Source: Janibacter cremeus (lineage in GTDB: Bacteria > Actinomycetota > Actinomycetes > Actinomycetales > Dermatophilaceae). From it: DNA of 64,000 nt. The stretch is taken from contig NZ_CP115184.1 in NCBI RefSeq assembly GCF_029395675.1, positions 1 through 64,000 of the forward strand. Direction: 5' to 3'. This document shows, one piece after another, positions 33,668 to 42,903 of the stretch. Numbering within the stretch: position 1 is the stretch's first letter; each line of letters starts with the position of its first letter. Under the pieces are notes generated by a model. The model had not been told where the DNA came from. It did no database searches and was given only the letters and a program-made list of their open reading frames with translations. The position numbers and the translations under genes are program-made.

Positions 33668-36655
33668 ATGAGCAGCGCGAGTTGGCCGCACGGCGGTGAC
33701 AAGGGGGGCGCGGTGCCGCCCCGTGACCACGACGGGACCCCACCGAGGCGTGGCCCGGGCAGGGTGGCGAAGGCGGCCATCGCGATCGCCGTGCTGCTCG
33801 TGATCATCAGCATCGTCGCGGGGTTGTGGACCGAGTCGCTGTGGTTCAGCGCACTCGGCTTCTCCGAGGAGTGGTGGTCGCGGCTGAGCACCCAGGCCCT
33901 CCTCTTCATCATCGGGGGCCTGGTCACCGGCCTACCCGTCGGCCTGAGCCTGTGGCTCGCCCACCGCACGCGTCCGCTGACCGTGCCGATGTCCGCCGGG
34001 GAGCAGGCCCTCGCGCAGTACCGCCAGGCCATCGAGCCCTTCCGCAGGGTGACCGCGTGGGCGTTGCCCACCGTGCTCGGCCTGCTCGGCGGTCTCACGG
34101 CCGCGGGGCAGTGGCAGGTCTGGCTGCTGTGGCGCAACGGCGAGGCGACCGGCGTCACCGACCCGCAGTTCGGGCGGGACATCGGTTACTACCTCTTCGG
34201 GCTGCCGTGGTGGAGCTTCCTCGTCGGCTTCCTCACCGTCGCGATGCTCGCGAGCCTGCTCAGCGCGGTCTTCGCGCACTACATCTACGGCGGCATCGTC
34301 CCGCCCGGACGCGGTCGCTCCACGCGGGCCGCCTTCCTCCACCTGGCCGTCATCGCCGCGGTGCTCGCGGTGCTGCGGGCCTGGAGCTACCTGCTCGACG
34401 CGCACGCCCTGACCACTCGCGAGGGCGAGGTGCTCACCGGCGTCGGGTACACCGCGGACCACGCGATCATCCCCACCAAGTACATCCTCGCGGTCGCGGC
34501 GGTGCTGTGCGCCGTGCTCTTCCTCGCCTCGGTCCGCTCCCGCTCTTGGCGGCTGCCGATGATCGCGGTCGGCACCCTCGTCGTCCTCTCGATCGTCGTC
34601 GGGGCGATCTACCCGGCCCTGGTGGAGACCTACCAGGTCTCGCCCTCGCGCAACACGCTCGAGGAGCCCTACCTGCAGCGCAACATCAACGCCACGCGGG
34701 AGGCGCACGGTGTCGCCGAGACCGAGGAGACGACCTACGACGCCGTCTCGGACGTCACCTCCGGGCAGCTGCGCCAGGACGCGCAGTCCATCCCCGGCAT
34801 CCGACTGCTGGACCCCGCGGTCGTCAGTCAGACCTATCAGGAGCTGCAGGCACAGCAGCAGTACTACACCTTCCAGGACGAGCTGGACGTCGACCGCTAC
34901 GAGATCGACGGGGAGACCACCGACGTCGTCGTCGGGGCGCGCGAGCTCGAGCTCGACAACGTCCCCGCCGACCGGCGCGACTGGGTCAACGACCACACCG
35001 TCTACACGCACGGCTACGGCCTCGTCATGGCCCGCGGCACGCAGGTGCAGGCCGGCAACCCCGAGTGGATCAACCCGGCGTCGGCGATCGGCGAGTACGA
35101 GCCGCGCATCTACTTCGGCGAGCAGATGGACCACTTCTCGATCGTCGGCCGCAGCGACAACCAGGAGCCGCGCGAGGTCGACCGCCCCACCGGTGGTGAG
35201 GACTCGCGCTACACCTACCAGGGTGACGGGGGAGTGGACATCGGGTCCCCCCTTCGTCAGGCGGCGTACGCGCTGACCCACCGCGACCTGAAGTTCATGC
35301 TCTCCGACGCGGTCGGGCCCAACTCCCGGCTGATGGAGCACCGCACCCCCAGGGAGCGTGTGGAGCGGGTGGCGCCGTGGCTCACCCTCGACGACGACGT
35401 CTACCCGGCGATCGTCGACGGGCGCATCAAGTGGATCGTGGATGCCTACACGACCTCGCGGCAGTACCCGTACAGCACCGCCTTCTCGATGTCCGGCGTG
35501 CAGACCGGTCAGGTCTCCTCCCGGGAGACGCAGCAGGCGAGCGCGCTGGTCGGCGATCGGGTCAACTACATGCGCAACTCGGTCAAGGCCACCGTCGACG
35601 CCTTCGACGGCAGCGTCGACCTGTACAAGTGGGACAAGGACGACCCGATCGTCGAGGCCTGGGACAAGGCCTTCCCCGACCTGATGCAGGACCGCGACGA
35701 CATCAGCGGTGAGCTCATGACGCACCTGCGCTACCCGGAGGACCTCTTCCTCATGCAGCGGGCCGTCCTCGCCGACTACCACATCACCTCCGCGAGCGAC
35801 TTCCGCGCCGGGCAGGACCGCTGGCGCGTGCCGGACGACCCCTCGCGCGGTGACGAGGGCGTGGCCCAGCCGCCGTACTACCTGTCGCTGGCGATGCCCG
35901 AGCAGAACCGGCCCTCGTGGAAGCTGACCTCGACCTACATCCCGCGCGGTCCGCGCAACGTCATGGCCGGGTACCTGGCCGTCGACGCCGATGCCGGTGC
36001 GACCGACGGCGACCCGGCCCAGGGCTACGGGAAGCTGCGTCTGCTCTCGGTGCCACGCAACACCACCGTGCCGGGTGTCGGCCAGGTGCAGAACGACATC
36101 GTCTCCTCCAACGCCACCTCCGGCGACGGCAGCCAGACCCTGCAGGACTACCTCAACAACGCCAACCGCGGCGGCTCGCAGGTGCACTTCGGCAACCAGC
36201 TGGCGCTGCCGGTCGGGGAGGGCTTCCTGCACGTCGAGCCGATCTACCTCTCCTCGTCCTCGGGGACGTCCTACCCGCAGCTGCGGATCGTGGTGGCGAC
36301 CTTCGGCGGCAAGGTCGCCTGGGGCCCGACGCTCGACTCGGCGCTGGACCAGCTCTTCGAGGGCGATGCCGGTGTCGAGGGCGGCGACTCCACGCCGGCT
36401 GAGGGCGAGCCCGGGTCCGGGGACGAAGGGGGTGACGGTGGCGGTGACGAGCCGGCAGCGCCCGCGGCGAGCGACCCCGAGGCCCTGCGCGAGGCCATCG
36501 CCGGCATGGAGCAGGCCTACGCGGACGGCCAGGAGGCGCTGCGCAACGGCGACTTCGCCGCCTACGACCAGGCGCAGAAGGAGCTCAAGCGCTACCTCGA
36601 GCAGGCCGCTGCCGCACAGCCCGAAGGGGGCTCGGCAGAGCTGGAGGGCAACTGA
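33668..36655 (+). CDS. UPF0182 family large membrane protein
   Basis: 995 residues. Seven hydrophobic helices lie in the first 320 residues (for example IAIAVLLVIISIVAGLW and LLFIIGGLVTGLPVGLSLWL), followed by a large extracytoplasmic domain (VETYQVSPSRNTLEEPYLQR, LKFMLSDAVGPNSRLMEH, DAYTTSRQYPYS). Near the C-terminus is an acidic Gly/Asp/Glu/Pro linker (about 905-940) and an amphipathic helix, AIAGMEQAYADGQEALRNG. Length is typical. The family is near-universal in actinobacteria; function unknown. Confidence 0.93.
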   Translation: MSSASWPHGGDKGGAVPPRDHDGTPPRRGPGRVAKAAIAIAVLLVIISIVAGLWTESLWFSALGFSEEWWSRLSTQALLFIIGGLVTGLPVGLSLWLAHRTRPLTVPMSAGEQALAQYRQAIEPFRRVTAWALPTVLGLLGGLTAAGQWQVWLLWRNGEATGVTDPQFGRDIGYYLFGLPWWSFLVGFLTVAMLASLLSAVFAHYIYGGIVPPGRGRSTRAAFLHLAVIAAVLAVLRAWSYLLDAHALTTREGEVLTGVGYTADHAIIPTKYILAVAAVLCAVLFLASVRSRSWRLPMIAVGTLVVLSIVVGAIYPALVETYQVSPSRNTLEEPYLQRNINATREAHGVAETEETTYDAVSDVTSGQLRQDAQSIPGIRLLDPAVVSQTYQELQAQQQYYTFQDELDVDRYEIDGETTDVVVGARELELDNVPADRRDWVNDHTVYTHGYGLVMARGTQVQAGNPEWINPASAIGEYEPRIYFGEQMDHFSIVGRSDNQEPREVDRPTGGEDSRYTYQGDGGVDIGSPLRQAAYALTHRDLKFMLSDAVGPNSRLMEHRTPRERVERVAPWLTLDDDVYPAIVDGRIKWIVDAYTTSRQYPYSTAFSMSGVQTGQVSSRETQQASALVGDRVNYMRNSVKATVDAFDGSVDLYKWDKDDPIVEAWDKAFPDLMQDRDDISGELMTHLRYPEDLFLMQRAVLADYHITSASDFRAGQDRWRVPDDPSRGDEGVAQPPYYLSLAMPEQNRPSWKLTSTYIPRGPRNVMAGYLAVDADAGATDGDPAQGYGKLRLLSVPRNTTVPGVGQVQNDIVSSNATSGDGSQTLQDYLNNANRGGSQVHFGNQLALPVGEGFLHVEPIYLSSSSGTSYPQLRIVVATFGGKVAWGPTLDSALDQLFEGDAGVEGGDSTPAEGEPGSGDEGGDGGGDEPAAPAASDPEALREAIAGMEQAYADGQEALRNGDFAAYDQAQKELKRYLEQAAAAQPEGGSAELEGN

Positions 36656-36699
36656 TTTGGTCCTCCCCGTGCGGTCACGTAGAGTTGCAACTGCAACGA

Positions 36700-36776
36700 C
36701 GCGGGGTGGAGCAGTTCGGTAGCTCGCCGGGCTCATAACCCGGAGGTCGCAGGTTCAAATCCTGCCCCCGCTACCA
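36700..36776 (+). tRNA. tRNA-fMet: Initiator tRNA-fMet (CAT)
   Basis: 77 bases with encoded CCA. Acceptor CGCGGGG faces CCCCGCT, giving the unpaired first base of initiators. The D-loop contains AGCAGTTCGGTAGCT. The anticodon arm is CCGGG-CTCATAA-CCCGG, with three G-C pairs next to the CAT anticodon loop, the initiator hallmark. The T arm is GCAGG-TTCAAAT-CCTGC. Confidence 0.95.
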
Positions 36777-36778
36777 GG

Positions 36779-36815
36779 TTCAGGCCCGGGATTCAGTGCG
36801 AATCCCGGGCCTGAA
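36779..36815 (+). terminator. Terminator hairpin of the tRNA-fMet gene
   Basis: Perfect 16-bp arms TTCAGGCCCGGGATTC (36779-36794) and complement (36800-36815) with a 5-base loop, starting two bases after the CCA end. No T-run. Confidence 0.85.
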
Positions 36816-36885
36816 GCATGTGCGGGGCCGCGCCCCCGTGCCGCGGGGCGAGCGGAGCGACGAGGCCGGGTCTACGGTGAAGTCC

Positions 36886-37617
36886 ATGACGACCCACCGC
36901 GCCGACCCTGTTCCCCGGAGTGCGGACCACCCCGTGAGTCCGGACGGCCCCCGACGGCCGGCCCTCCTGGTCTTCGACGTCAACGAGACGCTCTCGGACA
37001 TGTCGTCGATGGGTCAGCAGTTCGAGGACGTCGGTGCACCGGCCCACCTGGCGAAGGCCTGGTTCGCGGGAGTGCTCCGCGACGGCTTCGCACTGACCGC
37101 TGTCGGTGCCAGCGAGCCCTTCGCCCAGATCGCGGCGGAGTCCCTGCGCGGCCATCTGCACGGGTTACCGCTCAACCGCGGCACGGAGGAGGCGGTTGAG
37201 CACGTCATGGCCGGGTTCACCGAGCTCCCGGTCCACGCGGACGTCCCGGCCGGTGTCCGGACCTTGACGGATCTCGGGATCCGACTGGTGACGCTGAGCA
37301 ACGGGTCCGCGTCCGTCGCCGAGGCACTGTTCGACCGGGCCGGGATCCGCACCCACTTCGATGCCCTCCTGTCCGTCGAGCAGGCGGGCGTCTGGAAGCC
37401 GGACAGGGGCGCGTACGCCTACGCCCTCGAGCGGTGCGACGTCGACCCGATGGACGCCATGCTGGTCGCCGTGCACCCCTGGGACATCGACGGCGCCGCG
37501 CGAGCAGGACTCGCCACTGCCTGGATCAACCGCGAGGGCGGCGTCTACCCCGGGTACTTCCGCTCCCCGGACCTGCATGCACGGTCGCTGACCGAGCTGG
37601 CCGAGCAGCTCACGTGA
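36886..37617 (+). CDS. Haloacid dehalogenase type II (HAD superfamily)
   Basis: A 243-residue L-2-haloacid dehalogenase-like hydrolase. HAD motif I is LLVFDVNETLSDM with the nucleophile Asp, motif II LVTLSNGSASVAEALF, motif III GVWKPDRGAYAYAL with the Lys, and motif IV LVAVHPWDIDGAARAGLATAW. Relatives hydrolyse 2-haloacids or small phosphate esters; the substrate is unknown. ATG 36886 is used because an earlier in-frame start at 36796 lies inside the tRNA terminator. Confidence 0.88.
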   Translation: MTTHRADPVPRSADHPVSPDGPRRPALLVFDVNETLSDMSSMGQQFEDVGAPAHLAKAWFAGVLRDGFALTAVGASEPFAQIAAESLRGHLHGLPLNRGTEEAVEHVMAGFTELPVHADVPAGVRTLTDLGIRLVTLSNGSASVAEALFDRAGIRTHFDALLSVEQAGVWKPDRGAYAYALERCDVDPMDAMLVAVHPWDIDGAARAGLATAWINREGGVYPGYFRSPDLHARSLTELAEQLT

Positions 37618-37650
37618 CATGCGCTCCGGGGAGGAGCGACGGGGCACCGG

Positions 37651-37688
37651 GCCGCCGAACCGAGGACTCGCGACCTCGGCTCGGCGGC
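37651..37688. terminator. Bidirectional terminator hairpin
   Basis: 14-bp arms with one mismatch, GCCGCCGAACCGAG (37651-37664) and CTCGGCTCGGCGGC (37675-37688), around a 10-base loop. Lies between the convergent dehalogenase and carboxymuconolactone decarboxylase-like genes. Confidence 0.75.
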
Positions 37689-37694
37689 TCGCGA

Positions 37695-38237
37695 TCAGAG
37701 CGCGGGTGCGGCCGGGAGGTCGAGGTCCGTCTGCACGAAGTGGTTGAAGTAGTTCGTGAACAGGTTCAGCGTGACGTGCACGGACAGCTCGGTGAGCTGC
37801 TCATCGCTCCACCCGGAGTCGAGCGCCGTCTGCCAGGTCGCATCGCGGACCGAGCCCACGTCCGCGGTGTACTCGCGCGCCAGCTCCAGCAGCGCAGCGA
37901 GCGTCGGGTCGAAGTCCACGGCACCTGCGCGGATCGCCACCATCTCGTCGTCGGAGAGTCCGGCAGCCCTGCCCCCGCCGGTGTGCGCGGCCTGGCAGTA
38001 GGAGCAGTCGTCGACATTGCCGACCGCGAGTGCAATGGCCTCGCGGGTGCGTCCGTCGAACGATCCGTGGTCGGCGATGACCTCTTGCAGGGCGACGTAC
38101 GACTGGAGCGCGACCGGGGAGTGCGCCATCTCGCCGTGGATGTTCAGGACCTTGCCGAACTTCACATCCAGGGCCTTCAGTGCGTCCCGGCTGTCCTCCG
38201 GGGCGGTCTCGAGCGTGTGGACGGGGATGCGGGGCAT
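37695..38237 (-). CDS. Carboxymuconolactone decarboxylase/AhpD-like protein
   Basis: A 180-residue all-helical protein of the CMD superfamily. The core motif is EAIALAVGNVDDCSYCQAAH, with the redox CxxC and downstream His typical of AhpD-like peroxidase partners rather than of true decarboxylases. A strong AGGAGG precedes ATG 38237. It is divergent from the Crp-type regulator gene, 133 bases apart, suggesting control by that regulator. Confidence 0.87.
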   Translation of the reverse strand: MPRIPVHTLETAPEDSRDALKALDVKFGKVLNIHGEMAHSPVALQSYVALQEVIADHGSFDGRTREAIALAVGNVDDCSYCQAAHTGGGRAAGLSDDEMVAIRAGAVDFDPTLAALLELAREYTADVGSVRDATWQTALDSGWSDEQLTELSVHVTLNLFTNYFNHFVQTDLDLPAAPAL

Positions 38238-38370
38238 GGGAGCCTCCTGTGCGTAGCGGTTTCTTCCTGTCACCGCCCACAACGGCCCCCGCGTGGGGGA
38301 GCGTCCTCGAATGTCACCGGGGAGACACTCTTGGCTCCGAACAGGGACACGGATCCAGGAAGGGCCACCG

Positions 38371-39078
38371 ATGCGCAACCGTGAGCATCCGTCCGCCGAG
38401 TTCCGCGAGGCGCTGTGGATCTCGCGGTGCGTGGGACACGCCGAGACGACCCCGCTGCGGCCGGAGGACGTCGAGGGCCTGGCGAGCTTCCTCCACGTCC
38501 GCAGCCTGGCGGCCGGCGAACCGCTGGTGCGAGCCGGGGACGAGCCCACGGACGTCTACATCGTCCGTGACGGCTGCCTGGAGCTGGCGGTCCGCAGCGC
38601 CGGGCGACGCATCGTCATCCAGATCCTGCGCCCCGGCGACATCGACGGCGACATCCAGATGCTGCTCGGCAAGGCGATGCCGTACGAGACACGGGCCCAG
38701 ACCGACACCACCTGCCTGATGCTGGAACGGGAGGCGTTCGAGCGGCTCCTCGCCACCCACCCCCAGCTGTCACGACGGTGGCTGACGAGCGTGTCGGAAC
38801 GCCTGGCCCGCTCCCACTCCCGCTTGACCAACCTGCTCGGGCAACCGCTGGACGTCCAGGTCGCCCAGCTGCTCCTCGAGGAGCGCGTCGACGACGTCGT
38901 CGTGCTGACCCAGACGACGGTGGCGGCGTTGCTCGGCGTGCGCCGGCCCTCGATCAATCGCGTCCTCAAGCGCTTCGCGCGGGACGGCATGGTGGAGGTC
39001 AGCTACGGCAGGGTGCGGGTCCTCGACGCTCTCGCCCTGGCCAAGCACACGGCACCCTCGGATACGGGGACCGCGTGA
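38371..39078 (+). CDS. Crp/Fnr-family transcriptional regulator
   Basis: 235 residues. An N-terminal cyclic-nucleotide-binding-like beta-barrel (GEPLVRAGDEPTDVYIVRDG, then ILRPGDIDGDIQMLL) is followed by a dimer helix and a winged HTH_Crp domain with VVLTQTTVAALLGVRRPSIN as recognition region. The first residues hold one Cys (ISRCVGH) but no Fnr-like cluster. ATG 38371 has GGAAGG upstream. Probably controls the divergent CMD-like gene; direct repeats of TGTCACCG near 38267 and 38312 in between are possible operator parts. Confidence 0.88.
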   Translation: MRNREHPSAEFREALWISRCVGHAETTPLRPEDVEGLASFLHVRSLAAGEPLVRAGDEPTDVYIVRDGCLELAVRSAGRRIVIQILRPGDIDGDIQMLLGKAMPYETRAQTDTTCLMLEREAFERLLATHPQLSRRWLTSVSERLARSHSRLTNLLGQPLDVQVAQLLLEERVDDVVVLTQTTVAALLGVRRPSINRVLKRFARDGMVEVSYGRVRVLDALALAKHTAPSDTGTA

Positions 39079-39142
39079 ATGAGGCCTCGGTGGCTCCGGC
39101 TGTTCGTCGTCTGCGCGCACGCCCGTCCACTAGCGTCCGACC

Positions 39143-40153
39143 ATGAGAGCGATCGTCCAGGACGGCTACGGATCCATCGATCACCTCAGCCTCGGCGAGG
39201 TCCCCCCGCCGGTGCCGGCCGAGGACGAGGTGTTGGTCCGGGTCCGGGCAGCGTCCGTGCATCCGGATGTGTGGCACGTCATGGCCGGCCGGCCGGTGGT
39301 GCTGCGCCTCATGGGCTCCGGGGTCAGGGGCCCGCGCGAACGAGTGCCCGGGACCGACGTCGCGGGGGTGGTGGAGTCCGTCGGCAGCGCGGTCACCAGG
39401 TTCACGCCGGGTGACGAGGTTTTCGGGGAGACCATCCGCGGCATCCAGTGGAGCAACGGCGGTGCATTCGCCGAGTACGCCACCGCCCCTGAGGACGGAC
39501 TGGCTCCCAAGCCTCCCCGCGTCAGCTTCGAGGAGGCAGCGGCAGTGCCGACCGCGGGGCTCATCGCTTTGAAGAACCTGCCGCCACACCGAGTGCCCTC
39601 CGGTGCGCGAGTCCTGGTCAATGGTGCCGCAGGAGGCGTCGGCTCGATCGCCGTGCAACTCGCCAAGGCCTACGGCGCGCAGGTCACCGGTGTCGACCAC
39701 GCGAGCAAGCTGGCACTGGTGCAGTCCCTGGGCGCAGACCAAGTCATCGACTACACCGTGGAGGACTTCACCCGCACCGGTGAGCAGTGGGACCTCATCT
39801 TCGACGTGCCCGGCAACCACTCCTTCGGTGCCATACGCCGTGCACTGCGACCGCAGGGGAAATACGTCCTGATAGGGCACGATGCATTTGGCGCGACCGG
39901 GCACCACTGGCTCGGCAGCATCCCGCGCATGCTGGGACTCATGGCGCGCTCGGCCGTGTCCCCTCAGCTGCGCGGCGGGTCCTTTGCATCACCAGAGAAG
40001 CGGCAGCTGCTGGCCATGCTGGCGGAACTCATGGAATCGGGACAGCTGCGCACAGTGGTCGACTCGACGTATCCCTTGGAGCAGGTGCGAGAGGCGATGC
40101 GCCACCTCATGTCCGGCCAGGCGCTGGGACGGGTCATTGTCCGCATCGACTGA
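39143..40153 (+). CDS. Zinc-free MDR-family NAD(P)-dependent oxidoreductase
   Basis: A 336-residue quinone oxidoreductase-like member of the medium-chain dehydrogenase superfamily. It begins MRAIVQDGYGSIDHLSLGEV, has the GroES-like segment GTDVAGVVESVGSAVTRFTPGDEV, and the Rossmann motif VLVNGAAGGVGSIAVQLAKAYGA trimmed to GAAGGVGS at its core. Structural zinc cysteines are absent, as in zeta-crystallin relatives. It starts 64 bases after the Crp-like gene. The electron acceptor is unknown. Confidence 0.9.
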   Translation: MRAIVQDGYGSIDHLSLGEVPPPVPAEDEVLVRVRAASVHPDVWHVMAGRPVVLRLMGSGVRGPRERVPGTDVAGVVESVGSAVTRFTPGDEVFGETIRGIQWSNGGAFAEYATAPEDGLAPKPPRVSFEEAAAVPTAGLIALKNLPPHRVPSGARVLVNGAAGGVGSIAVQLAKAYGAQVTGVDHASKLALVQSLGADQVIDYTVEDFTRTGEQWDLIFDVPGNHSFGAIRRALRPQGKYVLIGHDAFGATGHHWLGSIPRMLGLMARSAVSPQLRGGSFASPEKRQLLAMLAELMESGQLRTVVDSTYPLEQVREAMRHLMSGQALGRVIVRID

Positions 40154-40165
40154 GACACCCACCGG

Positions 40166-41584
40166 TCAGTCCACGTCACCGACGACCGCGGGACTCTCCG
40201 CCGGGCCCTGGTCCAGCCGGAACGGCGGGTAGGTGTCGGTCATCAGGGCGACGTACGCGATCACCCGGTAGACCCACCGGTTCAGGCCGACCAGCAGGTC
40301 GAACAACGGGGCCGGGTAGCGGCCGGTGAAGAGCAGCAGCAGCCCGGCCGCCAACGTCAGCGCGCCGACCAGGCCGCCGACGGCGACGTGAAAGCCGTCC
40401 GCGTCACCGAACTGCCACGTGCCCGCGAGCACGGACAGCACGATCAGGTGCGGCAGGGCCAGCAGCCACGACTTGACCAGCACCAGACCGCGCGAGAGCC
40501 GCTCGGGGTAGGCGACGTCGAGGTCGGCCGGGTAGTCGGTGTGGCCGAGGGTGAACGGCGGGTAGCGGTCGGTGCCGATCGCAGCCGTCGCGTAGAACTG
40601 CACCCGCCAGCTCCACCGCAGGATGCCGACGTTGAGGTCGAAGAGGCCGCGCGGGTAGCGACCGGTGACGAGGATGGCGAGGAACGCCACCACGGTGAGC
40701 ACCAGGAAGACCAGCCACAGGAGCGCGAGCACGACGAAGTGCGGGATCGCCAGGAACCACTTGACGAGCCAGAGCACACGGTTCAGCTGCGGGTCCTTCG
40801 CGCCGACCAGGGCCACGGGGGTGTCGGACCGGACGGCCAAGGGAGGTTGACCGAGCGCGGACCGGCGGGCGTCCCGCGGTCCCGGCGCCGAGGCGCCGTA
40901 CACGACGAGCAGTGCGCCGCCGAGGACCAGGGCGCCGCCGAGCAGGCCGAGACCCCACGCCAGGGGTGCGAGCCAATCGAGGCGTCCGCCCGCGGACAGG
41001 TCGACTGTGACTCCCGGGGAGCCGTCGACGTTCATCACCACGGCGGTGTAGGTGCCGGGCTCGACGTCCCAGGTCAGCGTCTGGGTGTCGGGGCCGCTGC
41101 TCTGCGCGGTCCAGAAGCCCTGGTCCGTGGGGGCCTCGCTCAGGTCGCCGCCGGTGCCACGGCGGGTCAGCGAGTAGTCGAACGGGTCGGTGCGCAGGTC
41201 GCTGACCTCGTCGTACGACGCACCGTCCAGATAGTCCGCGACGTCGGTGCTCGGTGCGATCCCGATGAAGACGGCCGAGGCGTCCGCGGACCGAGCGCTC
41301 AGCCGCACGGTGGCGAGGTCACGGTCGGCCCACCCGTCGTCGGGGTCGGGGTCGCCGAAGTCCACGACCTCGCTGGAGAGGGCCACCGTCTCGGTGGTGA
41401 GCTGCTCGGGCGGGGTGCTGAAGAACCCGTCGTCGGCGCGCTGGGTGGCCATCGCCCAGCCGAGGCCGAGGCCGCCGAGCAGTAGCGGGAAGCCCGCGAG
41501 CGCGACCAGGATGCCGATGACGAGGGGGACCGGGCGGCTCCTGCGTGAACTGGTGCGGTCTGGATGTGGGGTGTAGGTGCCCAT
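40166..41584 (-). CDS. DUF4389 membrane protein with extra N-terminal extracytoplasmic domain
   Basis: 472 residues. After a basic start and one membrane helix (VIGILVALAGFPLLLGGLGL) comes an extracytoplasmic region of about 170 residues, a second helix near residue 235, and then the DUF4389 core: [50 protein letters not shown] and its second-half repeat. ATG 41584 has GGAGG. It is twice the size of the paralogue at 43714. Function unknown; it converges on the MDR gene. Confidence 0.85.
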   Translation of the reverse strand: MGTYTPHPDRTSSRRSRPVPLVIGILVALAGFPLLLGGLGLGWAMATQRADDGFFSTPPEQLTTETVALSSEVVDFGDPDPDDGWADRDLATVRLSARSADASAVFIGIAPSTDVADYLDGASYDEVSDLRTDPFDYSLTRRGTGGDLSEAPTDQGFWTAQSSGPDTQTLTWDVEPGTYTAVVMNVDGSPGVTVDLSAGGRLDWLAPLAWGLGLLGGALVLGGALLVVYGASAPGPRDARRSALGQPPLAVRSDTPVALVGAKDPQLNRVLWLVKWFLAIPHFVVLALLWLVFLVLTVVAFLAILVTGRYPRGLFDLNVGILRWSWRVQFYATAAIGTDRYPPFTLGHTDYPADLDVAYPERLSRGLVLVKSWLLALPHLIVLSVLAGTWQFGDADGFHVAVGGLVGALTLAAGLLLLFTGRYPAPLFDLLVGLNRWVYRVIAYVALMTDTYPPFRLDQGPAESPAVVGDVD

Positions 41585-41711
41585 GGGAGCCTCCTGTGCC
41601 GTTCTGCACCGGGTGCGCAGGACCAGGACTCCACCGTGACGGCTCTCGTGGTCGTCAGACATCGGCCGTGAGGCTCCGAGCCGCTCGTGCCTTCGGCCGG
41701 GGGCAGGTCAG

Positions 41712-41721
41712 ACTTTCGGCC
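41712..41721 (+). promoter_or_regulatory. ACTTTCGGCC motif upstream of the histidine kinase gene
   Basis: ACTTTCGGCCGG lies 36 bases before the kinase GTG. The same ten bases occur in the same orientation relative to the ABC operon start (47054-47063). It may be a binding site for the linked response regulator or a shared promoter element. Confidence 0.35.
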
Positions 41722-41757
41722 GGTCCCTGGGCGGCGTTCCATCCGTACGCTGAGGGG

Positions 41758-42903
41758 GTGAGCACTCCACTGCGGTCGCTGCTGGAGGAACCCAGGCCCC
41801 CGGCCCCACCGGTTCGGGTGTGGCGGGACTGGGTGCTGCTCGCGGTCGTGACCGTCTCCGCGGTGTGCGAGGCGCTCCTGCGGGAGGACCTGCCACTGCC
41901 GGCGCTGTCGGTGGCGCTGACCCTCGTCCTGGCGCCCTTGGTGCTGTGGCGGCGTACCCACCCGTTCGCGGTGGTCGCGGCCGCCTTCGGCGCGACCCTC
42001 GTGGTTGACATCGGGCTGATGGCGGCAGACGCGCCAGCCCTCGAGATGTACACCATGGTCTACCTCCTGGTGTTCCCCTACTCCCTCTTCCGGTGGGGCT
42101 CCGGGCGTGAGGCGGTGGCGGGCCTGGCGATCATCCTGGTCGCGGCGACCCGCGCGATCGTCGTCGACTGGGCCGGGGTGGCCGACGCGATCGGCGGGGT
42201 CGCTGTGCTGATGTCCGCCTTCGCCCTGGGCTGGGCCGTGCGTTCCCAGCACGGCGCCAGGGAGCGAAGGACCGAGCAGGTGAAGTCGCAGGAGCGGGTC
42301 CTGTTGGCGCGCGAGCTGCACGACACGGTGGCCCACCACGTCTCTGCCATCGCCGTCCAGGCACAGGCAGGGCGCGCCCTCGCGGCCACCAGCCCGTCGT
42401 CGCCGCTGAAGGCACTGGAGGTGATCGAGATGGAGGCAACGCGCACGCTTGCGGAGATGCGGGCGATGGTCCGTGTGCTGCGCAGCGAGGCACCCGTCGA
42501 CTACGCCCCGCAACCCGGTGTGGCCGACCTCGAGCAGCTGTCCGGGGCCTCGCCTGCCGGGCCGCGGGTGGAGGTCACGGTCTCCGGTGACCTTGCCGCC
42601 CTCCCTGCGGCGATCGACGCCGCCGTGTTCCGGATCGCCCAGGAGGCGGTCACCAACGCACTGCGGCATGCCCGCAACGCCACCCTGGTGGACGTGCACG
42701 TCGCCGGTGACCAGTCGACGGTCAGCCTCGTCGTCCGCGACGACGGTGATCCGGCCCCGGCAGACCCCGCCCACGAAGTGGGGTTCGGGCTCACCGGGAT
42801 GGTGGAACGTGCACTGCTCCTGGGTGGCGCGTGCCGGGCAGGTCCCTGCCCCGGTCGCGGTTGGGCCGTCAGCGCGACACTGCCGCGGCAGGTGCCGGCG
42901 TGA
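41758..42903 (+). CDS. Sensor histidine kinase (DesK/NarX-like, HisKA_3)
   Basis: A 381-residue membrane kinase. Four or five hydrophobic helices fill residues 20-155. The dimerisation domain carries the phospho-acceptor His in LLARELHDTVAHHVSAIAVQ, and the HATPase domain has IAQEAVTNALRHARNA and VRDDGDPAPAD with GFGLTGMVERALLLGG. GTG 41758 follows GAGGGG directly; the frame is open further upstream. GTGA overlap with the response regulator shows an operon. Short extracellular loops suggest a membrane-derived signal. Confidence 0.92.
   Translation: MSTPLRSLLEEPRPPAPPVRVWRDWVLLAVVTVSAVCEALLREDLPLPALSVALTLVLAPLVLWRRTHPFAVVAAAFGATLVVDIGLMAADAPALEMYTMVYLLVFPYSLFRWGSGREAVAGLAIILVAATRAIVVDWAGVADAIGGVAVLMSAFALGWAVRSQHGARERRTEQVKSQERVLLARELHDTVAHHVSAIAVQAQAGRALAATSPSSPLKALEVIEMEATRTLAEMRAMVRVLRSEAPVDYAPQPGVADLEQLSGASPAGPRVEVTVSGDLAALPAAIDAAVFRIAQEAVTNALRHARNATLVDVHVAGDQSTVSLVVRDDGDPAPADPAHEVGFGLTGMVERALLLGGACRAGPCPGRGWAVSATLPRQVPA

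Noticed and set aside
33932..36736. 934-codon open frame on the minus strand
   Set aside because: Antisense to the UPF0182 gene and running into the tRNA; composition is typical of shadow frames.
36700..36815. tRNA gene as a phage or island attachment site
   Set aside because: No integrase, no repeated tRNA 3' end and ordinary chromosomal genes follow; the inverted repeat after it is a terminator.
36796..36885. Upstream start for the dehalogenase
   Set aside because: The longer N-terminus would be encoded by the tRNA terminator stem and shows no similarity to the family.
40004..40404. Overlap of convergent MDR and DUF4389 genes as an antisense RNA locus
   Set aside because: The genes end 12 bases apart without overlap and no promoter-like or hairpin element is visible there.
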